This document shows, in pieces, positions 17,491-25,215 of a stretch of DNA of 64,000 nt. Origin of the DNA: Lachnospiraceae bacterium (GTDB lineage Bacteria > Bacillota > Clostridia > Lachnospirales > Lachnospiraceae); NCBI GenBank assembly GCA_015057115.1, contig SVEZ01000014.1, positions 1-64,000 of the forward strand, read 5' to 3'. The notes beneath the pieces were generated by a model. That model made no database searches and was not told the origin of the DNA. It saw only the letters and a program-made list of their open reading frames with translations. Position numbers and translations under genes: made by a program. Every line of letters begins with the position of its first letter. The stretch's first letter is position 1.

Positions 17491-17566
17491 AAAGCTAGAC
17501 TCACAGATGCGACGAGCTGTCATCTCGCGTTCACACGCTCGATTTAGGGCGGTCGCCCAAAAGGCA

Positions 17567-17606
17567 AATAAAAAGCGCCAGGGATAAGCTAGCTTACCCT
17601 TGGCGC
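17567..17606 (-). terminator. Terminator after the NlpC/P60 gene
   Basis: On the minus strand GCGCCAAGGG and CCCTGGCGC pair around TAAGCTAGCTTA, followed by TTTTTATTT. It sits about 28 bp after the NlpC/P60 stop. Confidence 0.82.
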
Positions 17607-17633
17607 ATTCATTTGCCTTCTCTGCTCGTCGCT

Positions 17634-18902
17634 TTAAAAGATGCGTCTAACTGCAAGAATTGTTCTGTAATGAATGTTTGATGTAATTCTGATTCCGGTT
17701 CTTGGGTTACTTGCATGAACCATGGATCCACCACCAATGTAAATTCCTACGTGACCGGAATAGCAGATGATATCACCCGGCTGCATCTCATTGGTACTTA
17801 CTCCGCGTCCTACACTACGTAATGCAGAAGAGGAATGTGGTAAGGAAATACCAAATGCCGCATATACACTCATAACAAATCCGGAACAATCAGCTCCGTT
17901 GGTAAGGCTTGTACCACCCCAACGATATGGGTTACCAACGAAACGACAAGCGTAGCTTGCTACGGAAGATCCGGTAGAACTGCTTGGTGCAGTAGTATTG
18001 GTAGAACCGCTTCCGCTACTGCTGGAGCTTCCTGAAGAAGAACTTCCGGAACTGCTGCTTTCGGAAGTAACTCCGTTAGCAATTGCCTGCTGTGCTGCTG
18101 CCTCTGCTGCTGCACGCTCTTCTTCTTCCTTCTTAAGACGAGCTTTCTCTTCCTTCACGGTCTCACCGTGAGTATATTCTGTATGAAGTTCTACATAATC
18201 AGTAGAAACCCATCCTTTACCTTCTTCAACGGATACCTTAACCCATCCGTCCTTCTCAGCCTTAACAATGATATCCTCATCCTGTGGAACTAAGCCAAGA
18301 ACTTCGGACTTAGTGCTTGCTTTCTTACGAACACGTAAAGTCTCGGTTGTTACCTTTGCATAACGGGTTCCTGCACTCTTTAATGCCTCTCCGTTACCAA
18401 CTACTACGTAGTCTGCGCTAACATATCCCTTCAGGTTACCGGACTGAATCTTATACCAGTCACCCTTAACCTTCAAAATCTTCGCTACGTTCTTCTTATA
18501 AAGCTTACCTCTTACTCTTGCATCGGTATTCGGTTTACTACGAACATAAACGAAATCTTCAACTTTTGCTACACAAAGGTTACTTACGTCCTCCGCATCT
18601 ACCTTTGCTGCTTCTGCTGCTGCCTGCTCCTCAGTAACATCCTTCTCTTCTTCAGCTTTCTCAGAATCCTTCTGAGCTGCAACAGCCTGAACTGTATGTA
18701 CATTCACCTCTGCAGAACTGGTAAGGTAATCAGCTACCACACCGGATACACCTGCAAACAATGAACTATCTTCTAAAACCACTTTGTCTGAGAGAATTGT
18801 AGAAACTCCAGATAAAGCAGATGCCTCTGTCAATAATGGGGTACTTGTCAGCACCATTCCACCAACTAAACAACATGCTGCAATCTTTCTTGCTCGATTC
18901 AT
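17634..18902 (-). CDS. Secreted SH3-NlpC/P60 peptidoglycan endopeptidase
   Basis: 422 aa. A signal peptide (about 1-30, CCLVGGMVLTSTPLLTEASA) is followed by two bacterial SH3 domains (about 105-165 and 185-242; FVYVRSKPNTDARVRGKLYK and LRVRKKASTKSEVLGLV). A charged coiled segment and a Ser/Gly-rich linker follow, then a C-terminal NlpC/P60 cysteine peptidase. The catalytic Cys is in NGADCSGFVMS and the His in YSGHVGIYIGGGSMVHAS. It should cleave stem peptides in the wall. It has its own promoter and terminator, so it is expressed alone. A housekeeping or separation hydrolase is the likely role. Confidence 0.93.
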   Translation of the reverse strand: MNRARKIAACCLVGGMVLTSTPLLTEASALSGVSTILSDKVVLEDSSLFAGVSGVVADYLTSSAEVNVHTVQAVAAQKDSEKAEEEKDVTEEQAAAEAAKVDAEDVSNLCVAKVEDFVYVRSKPNTDARVRGKLYKKNVAKILKVKGDWYKIQSGNLKGYVSADYVVVGNGEALKSAGTRYAKVTTETLRVRKKASTKSEVLGLVPQDEDIIVKAEKDGWVKVSVEEGKGWVSTDYVELHTEYTHGETVKEEKARLKKEEEERAAAEAAAQQAIANGVTSESSSSGSSSSGSSSSSGSGSTNTTAPSSSTGSSVASYACRFVGNPYRWGGTSLTNGADCSGFVMSVYAAFGISLPHSSSALRSVGRGVSTNEMQPGDIICYSGHVGIYIGGGSMVHASNPRTGIRITSNIHYRTILAVRRIF

Positions 18903-18967
18903 CTCATCCTCCTATCAATCACACTTCCAACATATATTACAGAAATATTACAATTATTACTTTGTAA

Positions 18968-18996
18968 AGTATAGCACCGCTTTCGGGGCTTGTCAA
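18968..18996 (-). promoter_or_regulatory. Promoter of the NlpC/P60 gene
   Basis: Minus-strand TTGACA (18991-18996), 17-bp spacer, TATACT (18968-18973). Eleven of twelve consensus bases match, so expression should be strong. The leader is about 60 nt. Confidence 0.85.
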
Positions 18997-19071
18997 CCCT
19001 TATGCAGTATATTCTTCTTCAGATTCCGGTATATACCAAAAGTAATGCCTTCTTTCAGCGCTTTACAGCGG

Positions 19072-19106
19072 AAAAAAGAAGCCATGAACCTCAGGCTCAC
19101 GGCTTC
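19072..19106 (-). terminator. Terminator after ridA
   Basis: Minus-strand GAAGCC, a loop containing GAGCCTGAGGTTC, GGCTTC, then TTTTTT. It lies 15 bp after the ridA stop. Confidence 0.8.
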
Positions 19107-19120
19107 CTTGAAATCTTTTC

Positions 19121-19495
19121 TTATTTCAAAGCGATTGCTTCAATCTCAAGCATAACATCTTTTGGAAGTCTTGCAACTTCTACACAGCTTCTGCTTGGGA
19201 AGTCTTTGGTAAAGAAGGTCGCATACACTTCGTTGATTGCAGCGAAATCGTTCATTTCTTTAATAAATACTGTTGTCTTAATAACATGATCCATATCGGT
19301 TCCTGCTGCCTGAAGTAAGTTTGACAGGTTGGTAAATGCCTGCTTAGCCTGCTCTACGCTTCCGTTTGGAATCTCACCTGTTGCCGGGTTTACAGGAATT
19401 ACACCTGATGTATACACCATTCCGTTTACTTCGATTGCCTGTGAATAAGGTCCGATTGCTGCCGGTGCCTTATCGGTACTGATAACTTTCTTCAT
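19121..19495 (-). CDS. ridA: RidA family enamine/imine deaminase
   Basis: 124 aa, standard length. Hydrolyses reactive 2-aminoacrylate and related imines released by PLP enzymes. Signature ISTDKAPAAIGPYSQAIEVNG at the N-terminus (the diagnostic part is AIGPYSQA), GVIPVNPATGEI, and the active-site Arg in SRSCVEVARLPKDVMLEIEA. GGAGG precedes the start, and TGT-TATACT at about 19549-19557 could be its extended -10. Confidence 0.93.
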   Translation of the reverse strand: MKKVISTDKAPAAIGPYSQAIEVNGMVYTSGVIPVNPATGEIPNGSVEQAKQAFTNLSNLLQAAGTDMDHVIKTTVFIKEMNDFAAINEVYATFFTKDFPSRSCVEVARLPKDVMLEIEAIALK

Positions 19496-19558
19496 CTCGT
19501 TATATCCTCCGTTACATTATTATTGTGGCATCACATGCCCTAACTAATAGTATAACAC

Positions 19559-20401
19559 TTATTTTACCAAACGGATACTTTTATCTGTAATTTCTATAAT
19601 TCTTTCTTTATATAAATGTCCTACCGCACGTTTAAATGCGTTTTTACTAAGACCTACGTCCCGCATGATTACTTCTGCCGGTGCTTTATCATTAAACGGA
19701 AGAACCCCTGCAAATTCCTCAATCACCTTCAGCACCAGTTTCGCATCCTCTTCAATCTGAAGATATGCTTTCTGTCTTAAGGTAAGAGTCAATTTACCAT
19801 CCTCTTTTACTTCGGTTACCCTTGCTTCGATTATTTGTCCAATCTTTAATTTGCTATGATCTTCATGGTGTGGAATCAATGCGGAGTATTTATCGTCTAC
19901 TGCCACAAAAGCTCCAAAATTCTTACTGAACTCGTAGACTCTTCCTTTTACCACATCCTCCACACGATATGGCGGATTCTGGGAAAGCAGGTGGTAAATA
20001 CCTCTCATAGATGCGCAAAGACGCTCGCTCTTGTCAACGTAAAGGCGTACCAGCACTTCATCTCCACGCTTAACCTGACAGGTCTGTTCTTTATATGGAA
20101 GAAACAGTTCTTTCTCCAAGCCCCAGTCCAAAAACGCTCCAATGCGGTTGGTCTCGGAAACCTTCAGCACACCGAAATTTCCCAGTGTTAACGCCGGCTG
20201 TCTTGTGGTGGCAATCATACGATCCTTAGAATCCTTATACAGGAACACCTCCAGTGAGTCCCCTGTTTTTACAAACTCCGGCACCTGCTTTGCCGGCAAA
20301 AGAACCCGTTTCGCATCCTTTTCCCGATTCTCCGCCAGATATACACCGAATTCTACCCGTTTCACAACTACCAGTGTCTGTTTTTCTCCTAACTGTAACA
20401 T
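19559..20401 (-). CDS. cvfB: CvfB-like S1-domain RNA-binding protein
   Basis: 280 aa with three OB/S1-like domains (about 1-65, 68-130, 142-210; the middle one begins NFGVLKVSETNRIGAFLDWG) and a C-terminal winged helix (about 220-278, DVGLSKNAFKRAVGHLYKE). This matches CvfB/YitL. CvfB influences virulence gene expression and mRNA stability in staphylococci; its role in Clostridia is not known. It starts 2 nt after the thioesterase stop. Confidence 0.88.
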   Translation of the reverse strand: MLQLGEKQTLVVVKRVEFGVYLAENREKDAKRVLLPAKQVPEFVKTGDSLEVFLYKDSKDRMIATTRQPALTLGNFGVLKVSETNRIGAFLDWGLEKELFLPYKEQTCQVKRGDEVLVRLYVDKSERLCASMRGIYHLLSQNPPYRVEDVVKGRVYEFSKNFGAFVAVDDKYSALIPHHEDHSKLKIGQIIEARVTEVKEDGKLTLTLRQKAYLQIEEDAKLVLKVIEEFAGVLPFNDKAPAEVIMRDVGLSKNAFKRAVGHLYKERIIEITDKSIRLVK

Positions 20402-20403
20402 AG

Positions 20404-21111
20404 TTAACCTCTTTCTAATTCTATCACGGCAAAAATCTCTTCCTGCCGGCTCTTAAATACAATAACCATTCCTTCCGGTGTCTCTGAAACTACAGGAATC
20501 ATCACATCTCCCGGCCAGGCCGCCTTCCGATATTCCACCCGAAATGCTCCGATTTCAAAATCAGCCGGAACGTATTCCATGGCCAAAAGCACATATTTCC
20601 CGTTATTTACATGACCATTGGTGTCCAGCAAACCCGTTCCCACTACAACCGGTGGCTTCGCCTCCCCTTCTTTGGGAACAGAAATCTTACGACCCTTCCA
20701 CTCTGCTTCAATAGCCGGCTCTAATTTATAGGTCGCCATTACATCCTCATCAATCTTTGTGGGACGCATCTTTTCAACATCCATATAGGTCCACAAAGTC
20801 TCTGCCTGTATCAAATCCCTGCCTTCTTCATCCCGAATACAGAAATTACGCTCCCCAAACATACCCTTAAGGGAATGGGGCCAGGTACAGATTTGAATGT
20901 TCTCTGCCAACTTTGGACGTCTTAAAATTTTAACCTGCCAGGAATTAATAACCCAAAATCGATTCTGTTCCTTCAACCAGAAATCGCCTCGTCCCAATTC
21001 CTCCGACTGGAAGGTGGAACAGTCTTGAAAATAATTTACAATTCCCGGTGTGGATAACTCTCCCCTCATAGAAACTTCCGAGTATCGTACCCGACTGTCA
21101 AAACTATACAT
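20404..21111 (-). CDS. Acyl-ACP thioesterase
   Basis: 235 aa with two hotdog folds (about 1-130 and 145-235), the layout of the plant FatA-like bacterial acyl-ACP thioesterase family. Visible signatures include FWVINSWQVKILRRPKLAE in the first half and GLLDTNGHVNNGKYVLLAMEY in the second, where the Asn and His are catalytic. It releases free fatty acids from ACP. Anaerobic gut Firmicutes often carry it, and the source may be either phospholipid turnover or fatty-acid export. It is coupled to cvfB. Confidence 0.88.
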   Translation of the reverse strand: MYSFDSRVRYSEVSMRGELSTPGIVNYFQDCSTFQSEELGRGDFWLKEQNRFWVINSWQVKILRRPKLAENIQICTWPHSLKGMFGERNFCIRDEEGRDLIQAETLWTYMDVEKMRPTKIDEDVMATYKLEPAIEAEWKGRKISVPKEGEAKPPVVVGTGLLDTNGHVNNGKYVLLAMEYVPADFEIGAFRVEYRKAAWPGDVMIPVVSETPEGMVIVFKSRQEEIFAVIELERG

Positions 21112-21159
21112 ACGTCTCTCCTTAAATCCCGCTTTCCTGCCTTGCTGTATCTCCTGTAC

Positions 21160-21190
21160 AAAAAAAGCACCACACTAACGTATGATGCTT
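21160..21190 (-). terminator. Terminator of tRNA-Gln
   Basis: Minus-strand AAGCATCATAC-GTTA-GTGTGGTGCTT with two G-U pairs, followed by TTTTTT. It lies 6 bp after the tRNA. Confidence 0.85.
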
Positions 21191-21195
21191 AAGAG

Positions 21196-21268
21196 CTGGC
21201 CCACAAGGATTCGAACCTTGAAAATGACGGAGTCAGAGTCCGCTGCCTTACCGTTTGGCTATGGGCCA
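21196..21268 (-). tRNA. tRNA-Gln (anticodon CTG)
   Basis: 73 nt on the minus strand: acceptor TGGCCCA pairs with TGGGCCA, D arm AGCCAAACGGTAAGGCA, anticodon loop CTCTGAC giving CTG, T loop GGTTCGAATCC, discriminator G, no encoded CCA. It reads CAG. It has its own promoter and terminator. Confidence 0.96.
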
Positions 21269-21287
21269 TTGCGTGTCAACAAAAAGT

Positions 21288-21316
21288 ATTATATAGCATC
21301 CCGGAAGAAAATGCAA
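21288..21316 (-). promoter_or_regulatory. Promoter of tRNA-Gln
   Basis: Minus-strand TTGCAT (21311-21316), 17-bp spacer, TATAAT (21288-21293), starting transcription about 12 nt before the tRNA. Confidence 0.8.
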
Positions 21317-21415
21317 GTACTTTTTTTAATTTTTTTAACTTTTTCTCAAAAAGAGTTTTCTCCGGCTTCTTCCTTATGATATACTTATATGGAATTTGAG
21401 AAAAGGAGCAGAATT

Positions 21416-22063
21416 ATGGCTTTTGAAAAAACAATTACTGACGGTGCAATGGGAGAGATTACAGAAAAGAAATCCCGCTTTATCGCCAGCATCCAGCCGG
21501 TTTCCACGGAAGAAGAAGCAGTGGCTTTTATTACTGCGCAAAAAAAGAAATACTATGATGCCAGACACAACTGCTCTGCATATATAATAGGTAGAAATGG
21601 TGAAAACAAGAAAAGCAGTGACGACGGAGAGCCTTCCGGTACTGCCGGTCGCCCTATGTTAGAGGTTTTGGAACGGGAAGGTATTTATAATGTCTGTGTC
21701 GTAGTAACCCGATACTTTGGTGGCACCCTTCTGGGCACCGGCGGCTTGGTGAGAGCCTATCAGGGTGCTACGAAAGAAGCTTTGGCGAACTGCAACTTTT
21801 TAACCCGAAACGTGGGAACTCTGGTAACCATTGATATCCCGTATACTCTTCTTGGAAAAGTGCAATACCTTTGCTCCGAGAAAGAAATTCCGGTGGTAGA
21901 AACCAGGTACGAAACCAACATCACCATGACCCTCGTTTTTCCCGCCGGGCGGGAAGATGAACTGTCAGGAGAGTTTATCCGTATCTCAGATGGCACTCTA
22001 ACACCGGAACTCGGAGATCAAATAGAATACGCTGTCAAAAAGGACGGAGTTTTACTTTTTTGA
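21416..22063 (+). CDS. yigZ: YigZ/IMPACT family protein
   Basis: 215 aa. The start at ATG 21416 is favoured by AAAAGGAG 6 nt upstream; an earlier ATG at 21389 lacks a site. The N-terminal IMPACT domain shows KKSRFIASIQPV, DARHNCSAYIIG, SSDDGEPSGTAGRPML and RYFGGTLLGTGGLVRAY. A small C-terminal DUF1949-type domain follows. Biochemical role is uncertain; homologues touch translation control. TGA-TATACT at about 21378-21386 is a likely extended -10. The last 12 bp overlap the end of the convergent AIM24 gene. Confidence 0.9.
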   Translation: MAFEKTITDGAMGEITEKKSRFIASIQPVSTEEEAVAFITAQKKKYYDARHNCSAYIIGRNGENKKSSDDGEPSGTAGRPMLEVLEREGIYNVCVVVTRYFGGTLLGTGGLVRAYQGATKEALANCNFLTRNVGTLVTIDIPYTLLGKVQYLCSEKEIPVVETRYETNITMTLVFPAGREDELSGEFIRISDGTLTPELGDQIEYAVKKDGVLLF

Positions 22064-22885
22064 TTTCGTTTCTTTTCCGGTATCTTCCGCATTCAGTCGT
22101 TCCAGTCCGGCCTCCGGATTGGTTTCAGACTGGGTAACCGGTGTCATCAGCACTTTTCCGGTACCGCGGAACACATTTACCAATCCTTCACCGCTTACAG
22201 CCGATCCAATCAGTGTCTTGGTGGAACGTTCCACTGTAAAACTTAAGGTAGAGGACCAGCAAATCGCCATATGTCCATCAATTTTCAGTTCTTCATTTTC
22301 CAGCTCTATTTCAATAAGCTCGTTACGTGGTACATTGCTTTCCAGCACTGCATAGCCGGTTCCTGTCAGGGCAAGATTGAATAATCCTTCCCCACCAAGT
22401 ACGACGGAAGAAATGCTCTTACGGGCAGCAACCTTTTGCTGAACATTGGAATCACAGGCAAGGAACATACCGTCTTCCACCGTCATTCCACTTCCCCACT
22501 CACTGATGTTTTCGATAATCAGGTGCTTGTAGGTAGGCTCTAAAACCAAGATTCCTTTTCCTACATATTCCGGCTTAATGGCAGCTTCTTTGGTAACTGC
22601 ACCTTTTACCATCTTACCAACCAGATCGCCTACGCCTTTGACGCCGGTTTTCGCCTGAACGCTGCCGCCCATCCACTGCATACCGCCAGACTGTACCGTT
22701 ACGCCGGTTTCACCATCCATGTTACAAACCACCTGGCGACGGCGAATGTTCATTTTTGATGCAAAATACTCTTTCTGTGCATCAACGGGAGATACGCTGA
22801 TATCCTGCAGATACTCCATAACAGAAAACACGCCTTTACTCTCTAATATCCGTCTGTTTTCATTTTCCAAATTATTGATTTTCAT
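22052..22885 (-). CDS. AIM24 family protein
   Basis: 277 aa. Beta-rich AIM24-type fold with VTVQSGGMQWMGGSVQAK, ILVLEPTYKHLIIEN and VVLGGEGLFNLALTGTGYAVL. An N-terminal helix precedes it, and the C-terminal 25 residues are polar and likely disordered. Bacterial members are uncharacterised; the yeast namesake is mitochondrial. It ends in a 12-bp tail-to-tail overlap with yigZ. Confidence 0.85.
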   Translation of the reverse strand: MKINNLENENRRILESKGVFSVMEYLQDISVSPVDAQKEYFASKMNIRRRQVVCNMDGETGVTVQSGGMQWMGGSVQAKTGVKGVGDLVGKMVKGAVTKEAAIKPEYVGKGILVLEPTYKHLIIENISEWGSGMTVEDGMFLACDSNVQQKVAARKSISSVVLGGEGLFNLALTGTGYAVLESNVPRNELIEIELENEELKIDGHMAICWSSTLSFTVERSTKTLIGSAVSGEGLVNVFRGTGKVLMTPVTQSETNPEAGLERLNAEDTGKETKSKK

Positions 22886-22920
22886 ATTTCTCCTCCAATT
22901 CTATTTTTCAACCATTTTCC

Positions 22921-24993
22921 TTATGGTTCAATAACATTAAATGTTCCTCTGCTTCCACCGGCAACGCTGTCCAAATTCTCTACCAACGCACTAAACTTGT
23001 CTACATCGCCGGAGATTTTCCCATTCTTTACAAACTCTTCTCCTGCGCCGGAGATTAACATCAACACCATCTTTTTCTTGCACTGAATATGAACATCCGC
23101 ATCCTTGGCAGCTTTACCGCTTGCGTAAAGGACAGAGCCGTAACGCATATAAACGGTATACACTTCTCCGTCGTCAAAGGTAAATTCCATGGTGTAGTTG
23201 TCGTCTTCCAATTTAGACTTATCTAACATAATGCCCATATAATCAAAAGCCATTTCCGGTGTAAGATTTATCATAATGTCCTTTGCAAACTGTTTGTTTC
23301 CCGGAAGTTTTGCAGTCTGGTTTCCTTCACGCAGTTCCATTGCCGCTGTCAGATAGCAGTTTCTCCAGGTTCCGGACTCCGCCTGATATGCCAGCTGCTC
23401 CATGGCATCTGCGCAAAGATACCGTGCCTCTGTGTTTTTCGGATCTGCAAAAACCAGCATATTGGTAAATTCCGCTACCCACTGATATGCTCCGTTTTCA
23501 AATTCTTCGTGGGCTTTCTCCATTGCTTTATCAATACCGCCCAGTTCCAAATACTCAGCCCATTTCTTTGCACTTTCTTCCGGGGTCAGCTTATCCAAAT
23601 TAATAGGGTTTGCATCATACCAGCCCATGTATTTCTGGTAAACCGCTTTGGCATCGTGCTTTAAGGTTCCGTAATACTGACGGGTATACCAGTTTTTCTC
23701 CAAGGATTCCGGTAACTTGATTTTCTCCGCAATCTCGGAAGAAGTATACCCCTGATTAATCAGGGTAAGTGTTTCATCATTAATGAACTTATAAACCGCT
23801 GCCGTGTTGGTCATATAATCTTTTACCACGTCCGTTCCCCAGTGTGGCCAGTTATGGGACTGGAATACCACATCCGTCTTATCTCCATATAAAGCAACAG
23901 CTTCCATTATGTATTTCGCCCAGGCATTACCGTCTCTTACCTCGGCTCCCCGAAGGGTATAGAGATTATGTAAAGTGCCGGTACAGTTTTCCGCCATCCA
24001 CAGCGCTTTCTTCTGTGGGAAGTACGCGTTCATCTCCGCCGGTGCCTCTGTGCCGGGTGTAAGCTGGAATTCAATATCCACACCATCAATGGTCACTTTT
24101 TCACCGGATTTTTTCACTTCGTAGGTAGGAACCACGAATGTAGCCGTTCCTTTGGATTGACCCATTCCAATTCCAATGGACATTCCGCCTTTTTCATTTT
24201 TCGGCAAGAAATTTCCATATTGATATTGCGCACGCCGGCTCATGGCAGTTCCTGCATTAAGATTCTCTGCCACCGCATGCTCTGTAAATCCCTCCGGCAC
24301 GATTACCGGAACTTTTCCGCTTGCAATCTGCTCTTCAATAGAAAGGTTGCCATCTGCCATCTCCTCTTCATTGGTAAAAGCTCTTACCCCACCAAAGTGA
24401 TCAATATGGGAATGAGAAATCAAAACTGCTTTTACCGGTTTTTCTCCTAAATTCTTGTCCACCAAAGCTTTTGCCGCCTCGGCACACTCTTTGGACATGG
24501 AAGTATCAAAAATAATCCATCCGGTCTTTCCTTCGATAAAAGTGATATTCGCCATATCAAAGCCTCTGACCTGATAAATACCATCTGTCACTTCAAACAA
24601 ACCGCACACATGGTTGTTCTTCACATTCTCCCACAAGCTTGGGTTAACCGTATCCGGTGCTTTCTCCTGCCCATCCAAAAAATCATATGCCTTCTGGCTC
24701 CAGATTACTCGGCCATCCTCCTCAGACACAAGCTCTAATTCATCCGCTGCCTCAATCAAACCTTTATTGGCGTTCTCCCATTCGCTCTTATCTTCAAAAT
24801 CCAGTTTCTTATACCACTCCTCATTCGCTGCCTTGGTTTGTTCCGAGGCCTCCTTTGCTTTTGCATTCCCTGCCTTATCTTTCTGATTCGTCTTCGTGGC
24901 TGTGTTTGATCCACAAGCACCAAACATCATTGCACACGATAAAGATATTGCAAGTACACTTGTTATTCGTTTCTTTATTATTCCGTTTTTCAT
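22921..24993 (-). CDS. Lipoprotein alkyl sulfatase (SdsA-like)
   Basis: 690 aa. A lipoprotein signal ends at the lipobox MFGAC-G (Cys about 27), so it should be anchored outside the membrane. The metallo-beta-lactamase domain has the di-zinc motif LISHSHIDHFGGVRAF (about 205), ENCTGTLHNLYTLRGAEVRD, and FQSHNWPHWG. A helical dimerisation domain and a C-terminal SCP2-like domain follow, the full layout of the SdsA1/alkyl sulfatase family that hydrolyses sulfate esters such as dodecyl sulfate. Physiological substrate in a gut anaerobe is unknown. It is monocistronic and divergent from the penicillin-binding protein. Confidence 0.88.
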   Translation of the reverse strand: MKNGIIKKRITSVLAISLSCAMMFGACGSNTATKTNQKDKAGNAKAKEASEQTKAANEEWYKKLDFEDKSEWENANKGLIEAADELELVSEEDGRVIWSQKAYDFLDGQEKAPDTVNPSLWENVKNNHVCGLFEVTDGIYQVRGFDMANITFIEGKTGWIIFDTSMSKECAEAAKALVDKNLGEKPVKAVLISHSHIDHFGGVRAFTNEEEMADGNLSIEEQIASGKVPVIVPEGFTEHAVAENLNAGTAMSRRAQYQYGNFLPKNEKGGMSIGIGMGQSKGTATFVVPTYEVKKSGEKVTIDGVDIEFQLTPGTEAPAEMNAYFPQKKALWMAENCTGTLHNLYTLRGAEVRDGNAWAKYIMEAVALYGDKTDVVFQSHNWPHWGTDVVKDYMTNTAAVYKFINDETLTLINQGYTSSEIAEKIKLPESLEKNWYTRQYYGTLKHDAKAVYQKYMGWYDANPINLDKLTPEESAKKWAEYLELGGIDKAMEKAHEEFENGAYQWVAEFTNMLVFADPKNTEARYLCADAMEQLAYQAESGTWRNCYLTAAMELREGNQTAKLPGNKQFAKDIMINLTPEMAFDYMGIMLDKSKLEDDNYTMEFTFDDGEVYTVYMRYGSVLYASGKAAKDADVHIQCKKKMVLMLISGAGEEFVKNGKISGDVDKFSALVENLDSVAGGSRGTFNVIEP

Positions 24994-25127
24994 TTGCAGC
25001 GTTTCCTCCTCACCTTACAGATTACGATATTTCCATTTTTAATTATTACCCACCCCGTCTTTTTTCTCAACCCCTTTGGGACGAATCGCACAGATTCTGG
25101 GACGAAAAGCAGGTGCCCCCGCTATGC

Positions 25128-25157
25128 TTGCACTTTTCCAACCATTTATGCTATAAT
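25128..25157 (+). promoter_or_regulatory. Promoter of the class A PBP gene
   Basis: TTGCAC (25128-25133), 18-bp spacer ending in TGC, TATAAT (25152-25157). Both -35 and extended -10 are present. Confidence 0.8.
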
Positions 25158-25215
25158 ATGGGCTGAAATTGTTCAAAGGGATAAGCATCCATGGATGCTT
25201 TCAAGGAGGTTTCAT

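Larger units (their letters stand above)
17233..17632. repeat. 400-bp nested inverted-repeat element
   Basis: GCGACGAGCAGAGAAG (17239-17254) has a perfect 16-bp inverted copy at 17617-17632, right against the NlpC stop codon. A second pairing joins GTGAACGCGA (17233-17242) with 17525-17534, so the left arm has two possible partners. Inside lie two hairpins with the same TAAGCTAGCTTA centre, three direct 65-bp repeats, and an inverted copy of the GGGCGACCGCCC motif at about 17547-17558. No coding function is visible. Confidence 0.8.
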
